Under the pieces are notes generated by a model. That model saw nothing but the letters and a program-made list of their open reading frames with translations. It was not told the DNA's origin and made no database searches. From Candidatus Accumulibacter meliphilus (GTDB lineage: Bacteria; Pseudomonadota; Gammaproteobacteria; Burkholderiales; Rhodocyclaceae), in contig QPGA01000005.1 of the NCBI GenBank assembly GCA_003332265.1, positions 37,658 through 101,657 of the forward strand: 64,000 bases of DNA, given 5' to 3'. Made by a program: the position numbers and the translations under genes. Below are positions 25,492 through 34,081 of this stretch, piece by piece. Position 1 is the first letter of the stretch; each line of letters begins with the position of its first letter.

Positions 25492-26800
25492 CGCCCAGGC
25501 GCGCCGCAGCGCGCTGCAGATTGCCGCCCTCCTGATCCAGCGCGGCCTGAGTGGCCAGCTCAGTGGCGGTCTGCCCGATCTCCTTCAGGCCGATGTTCAG
25601 TTCGACGGCATGGCGAACGGCAGCTTCGAAGTTGCGGTCGGGCCAGTGCGGGCGCCAGACCACAGCCGCCGGCCGCTCGTCTTCGGGCACGTCGCCGACG
25701 GTGAGTGGGCCGTGGCCGCTGTGGCGCTGCCACAGCCGAGCCACGGTCTGGCAAAGATCGCGCACGTTGCCGGGGTATTCGCGCGTCAGCAGGTACTCCT
25801 TGACCGCCGGGTCCATCTCCAGAGGGGCGGCGCGAGGCTCCAGTTGGGCGAGGATGAAGCGCGCCAGCGGCAGAATGTCTTCCATGCGTTCGCGCAGCGG
25901 CGGCGCGGTGCAACGCCAGGCCGCAATGCGGTAGAACAGGTCGGCGCGGAAACTGCCGTTGGCCACGGCGGCATCGAGATCACGGTGGGTTGCACAGATC
26001 AGGCGGAAGTCGCTGCGCTGCCAGGTATTGCTGCCCAGGCGCTTGTACTGGCGCTCCTGCACCACGCGCAGCAACTGCGCCTGCAAGGCAATGCTCAGTT
26101 CACCGACCTCGTCGAGAAAGAGCGTGCCCCCATGTGCAAGCGCAAATGCGCCATCACGCGCCCCGGCCGCACCGGTGAAGGCACCACGCTCATGACCGAA
26201 AAACTCGCTGCCCGACAACTCGCTCGACAGCGTCGTGCAGTCGACGACGACGAACTCGCCCACTTCGTCGCGACCGTCGAGTTCGTGAATCAAGTGCGCG
26301 ATCTGCTCCTTGCCGGTGCCGGTCTCGCCGGTGATAAGCACGGAAGACTGTGTCAAGCGTGCGACTTCGACGACGCCGCGCAGGAGCGATTGCCAGGCCG
26401 CGCCGCGTCCCGCCACGCGCTTGCGCACGATGTCCGAGTCGACCAGAGTCCGAATCGTCTGCCAGCGCTGCAGTCGGCAGGCGACGTCGTCAGCAGTGGC
26501 CGGAAGTGCAGGCCACAGCAGCAGGTCGGCGGCGCCGGCATCGAGCACGCGCCACATTGCGGCCGGATCCCATTGACCTGCGCCCACGGCGATGGCGAGC
26601 ACGGAAGAGTCCCGGACCAGTTCGCGCAAAGCGTCGAGAACGCCGTCGTCGGCTTGCGCCAACACCGCGATGCCAAGCCCGCCGGCCTCTCGCCGCGTCG
26701 CCAAAACGTCTATGGCCGCCATTTTGAACAGCGCCGTCACTTGCGCCCGCAAGGCGGTCGGGACCGGGCCGAGAAACTGCAGCCACGCAGGGGTCGCCAT
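25439..26800 (-). CDS. Sigma-54-dependent transcriptional activator (AAA+ / Fis-type HTH)
   Basis: This 453-residue protein has an N-terminal domain of about 130 residues without phospho-acceptor motifs. The AAA+ core has GETGTGKE (K164, Walker A), the sigma-54-contacting ERGAFTGA loop near residue 206, GGTLFLDEVGEL (Walker B) and the LREYPGN-like segment REYPGNVRDL. The C-terminus (GGNLQRAAARLGVTDRALQI) is a Fis-like helix-turn-helix. The N-terminal domain is atypical and may sense a ligand or partner. The gene is convergent with the amidohydrolase and is the only sigma-54 activator in the window. It therefore probably drives the promoter at 14710 through the direct repeat at 14591; this is inference. 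Confidence 0.9.
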   Translation of the reverse strand: MATPAWLQFLGPVPTALRAQVTALFKMAAIDVLATRREAGGLGIAVLAQADDGVLDALRELVRDSSVLAIAVGAGQWDPAAMWRVLDAGAADLLLWPALPATADDVACRLQRWQTIRTLVDSDIVRKRVAGRGAAWQSLLRGVVEVARLTQSSVLITGETGTGKEQIAHLIHELDGRDEVGEFVVVDCTTLSSELSGSEFFGHERGAFTGAAGARDGAFALAHGGTLFLDEVGELSIALQAQLLRVVQERQYKRLGSNTWQRSDFRLICATHRDLDAAVANGSFRADLFYRIAAWRCTAPPLRERMEDILPLARFILAQLEPRAAPLEMDPAVKEYLLTREYPGNVRDLCQTVARLWQRHSGHGPLTVGDVPEDERPAAVVWRPHWPDRNFEAAVRHAVELNIGLKEIGQTATELATQAALDQEGGNLQRAAARLGVTDRALQIRRANQRATQ

Positions 26801-26940
26801 CGCTCAAACCCTTTCTCGAATCAGGGTCCAGTCGTGCCGGGAACAGGCACTCGCGCCGTACACAAAGCTATTGCCCATGATCCGCTCCCACTTGAGTTCA
26901 AGACACCAAAGGTGGATCGTTGGAGTTGGATGATGCCTCC

Positions 26941-27051
26941 CTTACTGTGAAAGTCGTCTACACGACTCACAAATCGCCCTTCTCCCCCCAGCGGGAAAAG
27001 GACCGGGGGGTGAGGCGGGGAATTTCTGGAGTGTCGCGACAGGTCATGACC
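26941..27051 (-). repeat. Dispersed hairpin repeat R1, diverged reverse copy D
   Basis: Read on the minus strand it gives AGGGTCATGACC, then a CTTTTCCCGCTGGGGGGAGAAG-like arm pair and GTGAGTCGTGTAGACGACTT. It follows the order of copy A but with several differences, so it is an older copy. Confidence 0.7.
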
Positions 27052-27559
27052 CTTGGGTCCGCTGCTTCCTTGCGCTGAAGTACAATTTTTCGACTGGGGT
27101 AAGGACTTCTTTCGATAGCTCGACTGTGTCGTTCAGCAAGCTCTTCGGCAAATTTACCCTGGTCCGCTGTGGTGTTATTTCTCTTTAAAACACCTTGGGC
27201 AATGTTGTCTGATGTTTGTTCAATGGCCCCTTGCACGACCTGCCCGTCAGCACTTGAACACGCTGATTCGCCGAGGGCGAGGCTCCGCATCTGCGCGTGA
27301 CTGATTGGGCAGATTAGCGGATGAATGGCTGCTATTGGCCAGAGGTCCCGGAGCCGCCGACCCAAGCAGGAGAACAGGCCGACGACACCACCCGATAGAC
27401 ACTCACTCAATTAATGTGCATCGGTGTCTCAAAGTCATTGACACGTTCCGGGAATTACGTCCGTCCATGCTTCTTGTGAACGCGCGGACGTGATACGTTT
27501 CCGCCTGTGCCGGCAATGGTGCTGCGCAAGTTTGCTCACAACTTCAAGGATAGAGAGAG
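27052..27559. other. Intergenic region without a supportable gene
   Basis: Open frames here show no recognisable domain. A minus-strand frame over 26967-27410 runs partly through repeat D, which argues against it. The ribosome-binding site of the gene at 27560 (AAGGATAGAGAG) lies at the end. Confidence 0.5.
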
Positions 27560-27937
27560 ATGGCCAAGAAACAGTTTGAGGCGATATTGCCGGCGGAGGC
27601 TGGCTGGGTAGTGATTTACGTCGACACGTCGGCGAAAGACGACATCAAGAAGTGGAGCATCACCGAGCACCTCAACGTGATTGGTTTCGGCGTGCGCGCG
27701 GACGACGGCTACCCTGTGCCAGTCACCGCCATCGGTCCGACCACGCTGTGCAACATGGATGATGGCGGTGACAAGACGAACGACTGCTATACCGGGTTTT
27801 TCCTGCAAGCGCCAAACGGCTGGATTACCGGCGCCGTGCCGGAGACGAGATGGCCTGATCTCGACAGCTTGGTCAATCAGGCCGCCCACGTTTACATCGG
27901 CATGGGGCGCATTGAGCCTAGCGAACTTGTCGTCTGA
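27560..27937 (+). CDS. Hypothetical 125-residue protein
   Basis: I do not recognise this protein. It starts MAKKQFEAILPAEAGWVVIY, alternates hydrophobic strands with loops, and contains a small cysteine pair (LCNMDDGGDKTNDCYTGF). The composition suggests a compact alpha/beta or all-beta soluble protein. No signal peptide or membrane helix is visible. The start is supported by a good ribosome-binding stretch (AAGGATAGAGAG). It stands alone between gene-free DNA and the convergent histidine kinase gene, downstream of the sigma-54 activator gene, which reads away from it. Confidence 0.6.
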   Translation: MAKKQFEAILPAEAGWVVIYVDTSAKDDIKKWSITEHLNVIGFGVRADDGYPVPVTAIGPTTLCNMDDGGDKTNDCYTGFFLQAPNGWITGAVPETRWPDLDSLVNQAAHVYIGMGRIEPSELVV

Positions 27938-28060
27938 AGCGCGCAAGGGCAGTAGCGCCGCGGCTCGCTTCGTTCGCGCAGCGGGTCAGTGCAGACAAAA
28001 TCATCGCCCCATCTGCAGGCGGTAGGCGGCTGCACCTCCTCGCAAGGACGGGGCAGGCGC

Positions 28061-28092
28061 ATGAATGCATGAATGCATGAATGCATGATTGC
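28061..28092. repeat. Short tandem repeat, four 8-bp units
   Basis: ATGAATGC occurs three times in direct succession and once as ATGATTGC. It is intergenic between two converging genes. Copy number may vary between strains. Confidence 0.85.
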
Positions 28093-28130
28093 GTGATGGG
28101 GGCCGGGTGTGGCGACTGGGAAACCCTCGC

Positions 28131-29579
28131 TCACGCCACCGCCGGCAACTTCAATACCACCCGCAAACCACCCAGCGGCGAATCGGCGAGGCTCAGCTCA
28201 CCGCCGTAAAGCTGCGCCAGCTCGTCGACAATCGACAGGCCCAGCCCGGAACCCGGCACCTGCTGGTCGGCGCGCACACCACGGCGGAGCACGGCATGGC
28301 GGTCGGCGGCGGCGATTCCCTGGCCGTCGTCCTCGATGGTGATCAGCAGCTGCCCGCTTTCGGCACGGGCAGCGACTTCGACGTGGCGGCTGGCCCACTT
28401 GCAGGCGTTGTCGAGCAGGTTGCCGAGCATTTCCTGCAGGTCCTGCTCTTCGCCGCGAAAGGCCAGGTTTTCGGCGATCGGGTGCAGAAGGAGCTCGAGC
28501 TGCCGCTCGGCGTGAATCCGGCGCATTGTGCGCAGCAAGGCTTCGAGCGCTGGTCGCAGCGGCGTGCGTGCGCCGGCGACACGCAGGGTCGCCGCAACGT
28601 GCGCACGCGAGAGGTGGTAGTCGACCTGGCGCTTGGCCGTGTCGACCTGGCCGACGACCAGGCGGGCGAGTTCATTGTCCTTGCCGCTGGCGGCGTTGGC
28701 GAGAACGCTGAGCGGTGTTTTGAGCGCATGCGCCAGATTGCCCGCTTGCGTACGCGCGCGTTCGATGACCTCCGCGTTCTGCACCAGAACGGTATTGAAC
28801 TCGTCGACCAAAGGCGTGATCTCTGCCGGAAACTGGCCTTCAAGGCGTTGCGCATCGCCCTTGCGAACGCGGCCGAGTGCCGCGCGCAGGCTGCGCAGCG
28901 GCGCCAGCCCGACGATCACCTGCACCAGCGCGGCGATGACCAGGCCGGCAGCGAGAATGCCGAGCGCCAGCCAGAGCGCACCGTTGAATCTGCTTATCGG
29001 CTCGAGCATCAGCGTCTCGTCGGCGGCGATGATCAGCCGAAAAGCACGTGCCGCAGGCTTGGCTCCGGCAGCTCCGGCAGCTGTGCCGCTGCCCTCGTCG
29101 ATGCGTACGACGCGTTCGACCATGCCCAGCCACCCGCCACCGGGACCGGCCACGCGGTGCTGATGAATCTCGCCGTCTGCCGGGGCATCGGGCGGCACGG
29201 CGAGCACGCTGTCCCAGAGCGAACGCGAACGCAGCAGGCCGGCGCGCGCAGCGCGGGCCTGGGCGGAGTCGCCCTCGGCCGCCAACGCGTCGACCTGCCA
29301 ATAGAGCCCGCTGTACGGAAGGCTCAGGCGCGGATCGCTCAAAGGCACCGACAGCGTCGCCTGCTCTTCGCCGTCGACCGCCAGATGGGCGGTCAACTGG
29401 TTGAGGTGGGTTTTCAGCTCGGCGTGGAACTGCGTCGCCACGTGTTCGCGAAACAGGCTGCTCAAGCCCCAGGCGGCGACCGCAATCGACGCGGCGATCC
29501 AGAACAGCGTTCCGGCCAGAAGGCGGATGCGCAGCGAGCCGCGGGCGGCAAGCGGGAAGTGCGGGGCAGGCACGCTCAT
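28131..29579 (-). CDS. Sensor histidine kinase (PhoQ/QseC-like)
   Basis: This 482-residue inner-membrane kinase has helices near residues 20-42 (LLAGTLFWIAASIAVAAWG) and 205-228 (LWLALGILAAGLVIAALVQ), enclosing a periplasmic sensor of about 160 residues. It then has HAMP-like and dimerisation regions with the phospho-acceptor NLAHALKTP (H284), an N-box (NLLDNACKWA) and G-boxes (DDGQGI, GSGLGLSIVDEL). It overlaps the response regulator gene by 4 bp, so the two are translationally coupled. The PepSY gene upstream in the operon and the divergent haem operon suggest that it senses a redox, metal or envelope signal. Confidence 0.92.
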   Translation of the reverse strand: MSVPAPHFPLAARGSLRIRLLAGTLFWIAASIAVAAWGLSSLFREHVATQFHAELKTHLNQLTAHLAVDGEEQATLSVPLSDPRLSLPYSGLYWQVDALAAEGDSAQARAARAGLLRSRSLWDSVLAVPPDAPADGEIHQHRVAGPGGGWLGMVERVVRIDEGSGTAAGAAGAKPAARAFRLIIAADETLMLEPISRFNGALWLALGILAAGLVIAALVQVIVGLAPLRSLRAALGRVRKGDAQRLEGQFPAEITPLVDEFNTVLVQNAEVIERARTQAGNLAHALKTPLSVLANAASGKDNELARLVVGQVDTAKRQVDYHLSRAHVAATLRVAGARTPLRPALEALLRTMRRIHAERQLELLLHPIAENLAFRGEEQDLQEMLGNLLDNACKWASRHVEVAARAESGQLLITIEDDGQGIAAADRHAVLRRGVRADQQVPGSGLGLSIVDELAQLYGGELSLADSPLGGLRVVLKLPAVA

Positions 29580-30238
29580 CCCCCCGCGGTCAGGCGATAG
29601 CCGAGGCCACGCACGGTTTCGATCAGCCCCGGCGGCAGTTTCTTGCGCAGACGGCCGATGAAGACCTCGACCGTGTTCGAGTCACGATCGAAGTCCTGCG
29701 CGTAGATGTGCTCGATGAGGTCGCTGCGCGAGATCACCTGCTCGCGATGATGCATCAGATAGGCAAGGACACGATATTCGTGGCTGGTCAGCGTCAAGGC
29801 CTGGCCATTGACGCTTGCCCGGCTGTTGCGGGTGTCGAGCGTCAGCGGACCGCAGAGCAGTTCGGCGCTGGCGTGGCCACCGGTGCGGCGAATCAGCGCA
29901 CGCAGGCGGGCGAGCAGTTCTTCCATGTGGAAAGGCTTGGTCAGGTAGTCGTCGGCGCCGGCGTCGATGCCGGCGACCTTTTCGTGCCAGCCGTCGCGGG
30001 CGGTCAGGATCAGCACCGGCATGGCCCGGCCGGCGGCCCGCCACTTCTTGAGGACGCTGATGCCGTCGAGCTGCGGCAGACCGAGGTCGAGAACGATAGC
30101 GTCGTAGGAAGCGCTGTCGCCAAGGTGATGGGCGTCGACGCCGTTGCTCGCGGTATCGACCGCGTAGCCTGCCGTGCGCAGCGCGTCGGCGAGTTGCTTC
30201 TGCAACAGGGCTTCGTCTTCGACGATCAGGATGCGCAT
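29576..30238 (-). CDS. OmpR/PhoP-family response regulator
   Basis: This 220-residue protein has a receiver domain with acidic pocket ED (7-8), phospho-acceptor D51 in VLDLGLPQ, and K in LTKPF. The C-terminal winged helix (TLTSHEYRVLAYLMHH, NTVEVFIGRLRKKL, ETVRGLGYRL) is of the OmpR type. It overlaps the PepSY gene by one base and the kinase gene by 4 bp, so it belongs to a three-gene operon. The probable DNA target is the pair of 11-bp-spaced repeats at 30751-30788 between this operon and the cytochrome operon. Confidence 0.93.
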   Translation of the reverse strand: MRILIVEDEALLQKQLADALRTAGYAVDTASNGVDAHHLGDSASYDAIVLDLGLPQLDGISVLKKWRAAGRAMPVLILTARDGWHEKVAGIDAGADDYLTKPFHMEELLARLRALIRRTGGHASAELLCGPLTLDTRNSRASVNGQALTLTSHEYRVLAYLMHHREQVISRSDLIEHIYAQDFDRDSNTVEVFIGRLRKKLPPGLIETVRGLGYRLTAGG

Positions 30239-30669
30239 CAGTGCGGCTCCCCACGCGGCTCGCCACCGTCCGCACCACGGGGTTCGTCGTCACCGCCACG
30301 ACGGCGCTCGCCTTGCCCGCGCTCCTCGCGCTCCTTGCGCCCCTTGACGCCGAGAATGCCCCCGTCACGCGCGTCGACCTTGAGTTTAACCAGCGATCCG
30401 CCGCTGCGCAGCAGCTTGATCTCGTACTCCCAGCGGCCGTGCTCGCGCTCGAGTTCGACTTCGACGATCTGCCCCGGATAGGCGGCTTCGACGCGTTCGA
30501 GGATTACCCGCAGCGGCAGCACCTCACCGGCTTCAAGCGCCTGACGCGCACGATCGTGGTCGCCGCCGTGGCTGTCGCCGGCACTGCCGGCGCTGACGAC
30601 GGTACTCGCCCACGCGAGGAGCAGCGCAGCAATGGCCAGTAAAGTATTTCTCAACTGATTCATCTCCAT
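30238..30669 (-). CDS. Exported PepSY-domain protein, operon leader of the two-component pair
   Basis: This 143-residue protein has a signal peptide (LRNTLLAIAALLLAWASTVVSAG) and a PepSY-like domain: EVLPLRVILERVEAAYPGQI, EVELEREHGRWEYEIKLL, KLKVDARDGGILGVKG. PepSY proteins are periplasmic and often accompany two-component systems or haem and iron redox proteins. The C-terminal 40 residues are highly charged and repetitive (KEREERGQGERRRGGDDEPR). Two start codons are possible, at 30669 and 30663; neither has a clearly better ribosome site. A second PepSY protein lies in the divergent operon (31973-32389) and shares the E-x-E-R-E-H-G-x-[WY]-E core. Confidence 0.85.
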   Translation of the reverse strand: MEMNQLRNTLLAIAALLLAWASTVVSAGSAGDSHGGDHDRARQALEAGEVLPLRVILERVEAAYPGQIVEVELEREHGRWEYEIKLLRSGGSLVKLKVDARDGGILGVKGRKEREERGQGERRRGGDDEPRGADGGEPRGEPH

Positions 30670-30750
30670 AGTTTAACGGGCACAGACGCTTTCCAGGCCG
30701 CTGCGCGCGCCTTGTAGCGGCCTGCCCCGCCCGTTCTACCGCGTTGCAGC

Positions 30751-30788
30751 TGAACGCAGGATGAACGCGCACTTCAGCATCCGTTCAG
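30751..30788. promoter_or_regulatory. Candidate response-regulator binding region between divergent operons
   Basis: TGAACG occurs at 30751 and 30762, and TTCAG at 30773 and 30784, each pair 11 bp apart, the helical spacing used by OmpR-family regulators. The two pairs face each other (TGAACG against CGTTCA). Confidence 0.45.
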
Positions 30789-30840
30789 TCAGCGCCGGGC
30801 AAAGTAGCGCCATGTCAAACCGAAGCGAAAGGGCACACGC

Positions 30841-31275
30841 ATGAAACACCACCCGCGCAAGCAACCAGGAACGCTGCTACTGGCAGCGACGCTGGCGCTC
30901 CTGCTCAACACAACGGCGTTCGCTGCACCCCGCGACGAGCTGCTGGCCGGCTACGCCGCGGCGGCGAAAACCGCCGACCCGGCCTTCGCCGGTTTCTCGG
31001 CAACACGGGGCGAAGCCTTCCATCGCCAGTCATTCGCCGGCGGCAAAGCCGATACCCCGGCCTGCACCAGCTGCCATGCCAGGGACCCGCGCACATCGGG
31101 CCAGACGCCTGCCGGAAAAGCGATCGACCCGGTGGCCTTGTCGGCCAGCCCCGGCCGCTATGCCGACCCGGCAAAGGTCGAGAAATGGTTCAAGCGCAAC
31201 TGCAACGAGGTGCTCGGCCGGCAGTGCACAGCGCAGGAAAAAGGCGACTGGCTGAGCTTCATGATCAGTCAGTAA
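30841..31275 (+). CDS. DUF1924 / SHP-like periplasmic monohaem cytochrome c
   Basis: This 144-residue protein has a signal peptide (LLLAATLALLLNTTAFAAPR) and one haem-binding motif, CTSCH. Its C-terminus (YADPAKVEKWFKRNCNEVLG, then RQCTAQEKGDWLSFMI) fits the DUF1924 group related to the sphaeroides haem protein. In that family the haem can bind oxygen or nitric-oxide-type ligands, and a partner DHC donates electrons. The gene for a DHC-like dihaem protein follows 58 bp downstream, and a membrane flavin reductase gene closes the operon, so the electron path reductase to DHC to this protein is a reasonable inference. Confidence 0.85.
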   Translation: MKHHPRKQPGTLLLAATLALLLNTTAFAAPRDELLAGYAAAAKTADPAFAGFSATRGEAFHRQSFAGGKADTPACTSCHARDPRTSGQTPAGKAIDPVALSASPGRYADPAKVEKWFKRNCNEVLGRQCTAQEKGDWLSFMISQ

Positions 31276-31333
31276 GCCCCCGCAGGAACCGATCCACAGC
31301 CACACGCAGGCAAGCACTGCCAAGGAGAATCTG

Positions 31334-31852
31334 ATGAAGCCAATGCAGCCAATGAATGCAATAACTCTGCCCTATCGCCCGATCGCGCTCGGCCTGCTCG
31401 CGATCGCCTTTTCGGCACTCGTTTTCCAGCGCGCGCAGGCCGGTGGCAGCCATTATTTCCCGCCGGTCGGAGACCCGGTGGTCAAGGAGGAATGCGGCAG
31501 TTGCCACCTCGCCTTTCCGCCCTCGATGCTTCCGGCCAGTTCGTGGAAGCGAATGATGGGTGAGCTGACGAACCATTTCGGCGACGACGCCAGCGTCGAT
31601 CCTGCAACCGCCAGGCACATCACCAACTATCTGGTGAGCAATGCCGGCGATACCGGCGGCCAACGCTACAGCGACAAACTACTGCGCGGGACCTCGACGA
31701 GCAAGGCGCCGCTGCGCATCACCGAACTCGACCGCTGGGTCAAAGAACACCGCGAAGTTCCCGCCTGGGAGTGGCAGCACAAGGAGGTGCGCAGCAAGGC
31801 CAACTGCCTGGCCTGCCACGCCGGTGCCGAACGCGGCTACTACGACGATTAA
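31334..31852 (+). CDS. Dihaem cytochrome c (DHC family)
   Basis: This 172-residue protein has an N-terminal hydrophobic signal (ALGLLAIAFSALVFQRAQAG) and two haem motifs, CGSCH near residue 56 and CLACH near residue 157. Between them lie FPPSMLPASSWKRMMGELTN and HFGDDASVDPATA, typical of the DHC family. DHC is a periplasmic dihaem electron donor usually encoded with SHP and a membrane cytochrome. The start at 31334 follows CAAGGAGA. It sits between the SHP-like gene and a PepSY gene. Confidence 0.9.
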   Translation: MKPMQPMNAITLPYRPIALGLLAIAFSALVFQRAQAGGSHYFPPVGDPVVKEECGSCHLAFPPSMLPASSWKRMMGELTNHFGDDASVDPATARHITNYLVSNAGDTGGQRYSDKLLRGTSTSKAPLRITELDRWVKEHREVPAWEWQHKEVRSKANCLACHAGAERGYYDD

Positions 31853-31972
31853 ATAGCGCAACTTCGACAACGCCACATGAACAGCTTTCACAAGACGTTC
31901 AGAAAGCGCCGCCCACCATCGGCCCGCCCTCACCTGCGCCTCCCCACAGCCCACCAACCGGAGATTGCCCGC

Positions 31973-32389
31973 ATGACACTGAAAAGAATCCTTCCTGCCC
32001 TGGCCATCGGCATAGCCCTCGGCGCCGCCAGCACATGGGTCACCCCTGCCTTCAGCGACGACAAGCGTGCACCCGCCGCCGCTGGCCCCGCTGACCGGCA
32101 ATGGCTGTCGATTCCGCAAATCGTCGACAAACTCGAAGCGGCCGGCTATCGGAACATCGAGAAGATCGAACGCGAGCACGGCAACTACGAAGTGCGCGCC
32201 ACCAACCGCGATGGCAAGCGCAGCAAGCTCTACGTTCATCCGCAGACAGGAAAAGTCATCGACCATCGCCAGCGCGAGAGCGACGAAGGTGGCGAACGCA
32301 AAAGCGCCTCGGCCGACTGCAACGAACGGCGTTGCCGTGACGACCTGCCGCCGAGCGCCGTCGATGTGCCTCGGCCTGCCGGCAAATGA
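31973..32389 (+). CDS. Exported PepSY-domain protein
   Basis: This 138-residue protein starts MTLKRILPALAIGIALGAAS, a signal peptide. A PepSY-like domain follows: WLSIPQIVDKLEAAGYRNIE, IEREHGNYEVRATNRDG, LYVHPQTGKVIDHR. The C-terminus is charged and low in complexity. The frame is open to 31877, but the ATG at 31973 gives the signal peptide directly. It is the second PepSY protein of this locus and lies within the haem-protein operon, so it may help assemble or tune the redox chain in the periplasm; this is inferred from position only. Confidence 0.82.
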   Translation: MTLKRILPALAIGIALGAASTWVTPAFSDDKRAPAAAGPADRQWLSIPQIVDKLEAAGYRNIEKIEREHGNYEVRATNRDGKRSKLYVHPQTGKVIDHRQRESDEGGERKSASADCNERRCRDDLPPSAVDVPRPAGK

Positions 32390-32471
32390 GCTCGAATTTC
32401 CATTCGCCGGGCGCCTCGCCCGGCGCCGAAGACTCCCCTGCCCAACCCACTGACGGAATGATGCGCTGACC

Positions 32472-33794
32472 ATGAAAACCGCTCTCACCCTGATCATCAC
32501 CCTCATCACCCTGGCCTGGGGCTGGGATGTACTCGTCGCCGGTACGCCCTCCGGCAGCGCAGCACTGTGGGTACTGCGCCAGGAAGCGCTCTACCTCAGC
32601 GGCCTGCTCGCGATCGCCCTGATGTCGGTGGCAATGTTTCTGGCCACCCGCCCGACATGGCTGGAAGCCCCACTGGGAGGCATGGACCGCGTCTATCGCA
32701 CGCACAAGTGGGCGGCAATCCTGGCCTGCGTTTTCGCTGCCCTGCACTGGTTGATCGAAATGTCGAGTGACATCCTTAAGGCCATCATCGGCCGCGAAGG
32801 GCGAGTGCCCAAGGAAAACTTCGGCGGCTTTATCGAGGTGCTGCGCGATCTCGCCGAAGACCTCGGCGAATGGGCGATCTACGCGCTCCTGGCGATGCTG
32901 GCCATCAGCCTGTGGCGGCGTTTCCCGTACCGGGTGTGGCGCTTCCTGCACCGGGCAATGCCAGTGCTCTACCTGATGCTCGCCTTTCACGCGCTCCTGC
33001 TGGCGCCGACTGGCTACTGGACGCAGCCGGTCGGGGTACTCCTGGCGGCGCTCCTCGCCGGCGGCGTCTACGGCAGCGTGCTCGCGCTGGGCGGCCGCAT
33101 CGGTCGCTCGCGCCAGGTGCGCGGAAGCGTCGTTGCGCTCGACCACCCGGCTGCCGATGTGCTCGCCGTGCGCTGCCGCCTGGACGCTGGCTGGCCGGGG
33201 CATCGGCCGGGACAGTTCGCCTTCGTCAGTTTCGACGACAGCGAAGGTCAGCATCCCTTCACGATCGCCAGCGCCGACCACGGCGACGGTGAAATCAGCT
33301 TCCAGATCAAGGCCCTCGGCGACTATACGCGACAGCTCGCGCGGCGCCTGACCGTCGGCCAGCCGGTGCGCATCGAAGGGCCTTACGGACGCTTCGACAT
33401 CGCCCGCCAACAGCTCGACGCGCAGCAGATCTGGATCGCCGGCGGCATCGGCGTCACTCCTTTCCTCGCCTGGCTGGAAGCGCAGCAAGCCAGGCCCGCC
33501 GACGCGCCCGCTGCCGATCTGCACTACTGCACGCGGGATCGCGACGGGGATCCTTTCGTCGCCCGCCTGCAAGCGCTGTCCGCGCACCTTCCCGGTATCC
33601 GCCTGTACGTGCACTCTGCCAGGCAGGGTCAGCAACTCAGCGCTGAAGAGCTGGCCGCCGCCCACGATCGCGCACGCCCGGCCGAGGTCTGGTTTTGTGG
33701 CCCGCAGGGACTCGCCGACAACCTGCGCAAAGACCTGCGCGAGCTGTGGCAGGGTCGCCTGCGCTTCCATCAGGAGGCATTCGTCATGCGTTGA
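32472..33794 (+). CDS. Ferric-reductase-like transmembrane flavin/ferredoxin reductase
   Basis: This 440-residue protein has about six membrane helices in residues 1-215, with haem-ligand-type histidines (HKWAAILACVFAALHWL, HRAMPVLYLMLAFHALLL), as in ferric reductase and NADPH oxidase membrane domains. The C-terminal half is a ferredoxin-NADP reductase-like unit: FAD-binding HPFTIAS, NAD-binding IAGGIGVTPFLAWLEA and a CGPQGL-like WFCGPQGLADNL. It would pass electrons from cytoplasmic NAD(P)H across the membrane to periplasmic acceptors. As last gene of the operon it is the likely donor for the DHC and SHP-like cytochromes. Confidence 0.88.
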   Translation: MKTALTLIITLITLAWGWDVLVAGTPSGSAALWVLRQEALYLSGLLAIALMSVAMFLATRPTWLEAPLGGMDRVYRTHKWAAILACVFAALHWLIEMSSDILKAIIGREGRVPKENFGGFIEVLRDLAEDLGEWAIYALLAMLAISLWRRFPYRVWRFLHRAMPVLYLMLAFHALLLAPTGYWTQPVGVLLAALLAGGVYGSVLALGGRIGRSRQVRGSVVALDHPAADVLAVRCRLDAGWPGHRPGQFAFVSFDDSEGQHPFTIASADHGDGEISFQIKALGDYTRQLARRLTVGQPVRIEGPYGRFDIARQQLDAQQIWIAGGIGVTPFLAWLEAQQARPADAPAADLHYCTRDRDGDPFVARLQALSAHLPGIRLYVHSARQGQQLSAEELAAAHDRARPAEVWFCGPQGLADNLRKDLRELWQGRLRFHQEAFVMR

Positions 33795-34025
33795 GCGGGT
33801 AATGCCGGCAGTGTCGAGCAAGCGAATGCCTCGCAATCACCGCTTGCGTCGACGACGCTGCCCCTCGCCCGCCTGGCCGCGCCCGTCGGCAAGCCACCTT
33901 CCCTGCACCAAATCCCGCACCCGAACACGGCGGCGCGCCCCGAAGTTGTGCGCCGCATCATTTTCGCGGCCTACCACTTCGCGCCGGCCAGGAAAACCTC
34001 CTGAAAAATCAATGCGCACGTCTTC

Positions 34026-34041
34026 TGGCACGCCACTTGCT
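34026..34041 (+). promoter_or_regulatory. Sigma-54 promoter of nirBD
   Basis: TGGCACGCCACTTGCT is a perfect match to TGGCACGNNNNTTGCW, 40 bp before the nirB ATG. NtrC control of nitrogen assimilation is the known use of such promoters. I found no clear NtrC palindrome in the 230 bp upstream. Confidence 0.8.
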
Positions 34042-34081
34042 TAAGCCACTTCATCAAGACGCATCGAATGGAGTCGCGAAA

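Noticed and set aside
27497-27540. TGG...TTTGC before the gene at 27560 considered as sigma-54 promoter
   Set aside because: Spacing between GG and GC is too long by several bases.
28061-28092. Short tandem units considered as a CRISPR remnant
   Set aside because: Units are 8 bp with no spacers; a simple tandem repeat.
28089-29600. 503-codon plus-strand frame across the histidine kinase gene
   Set aside because: Antisense to a kinase with all motifs; shadow of GC-rich codons.
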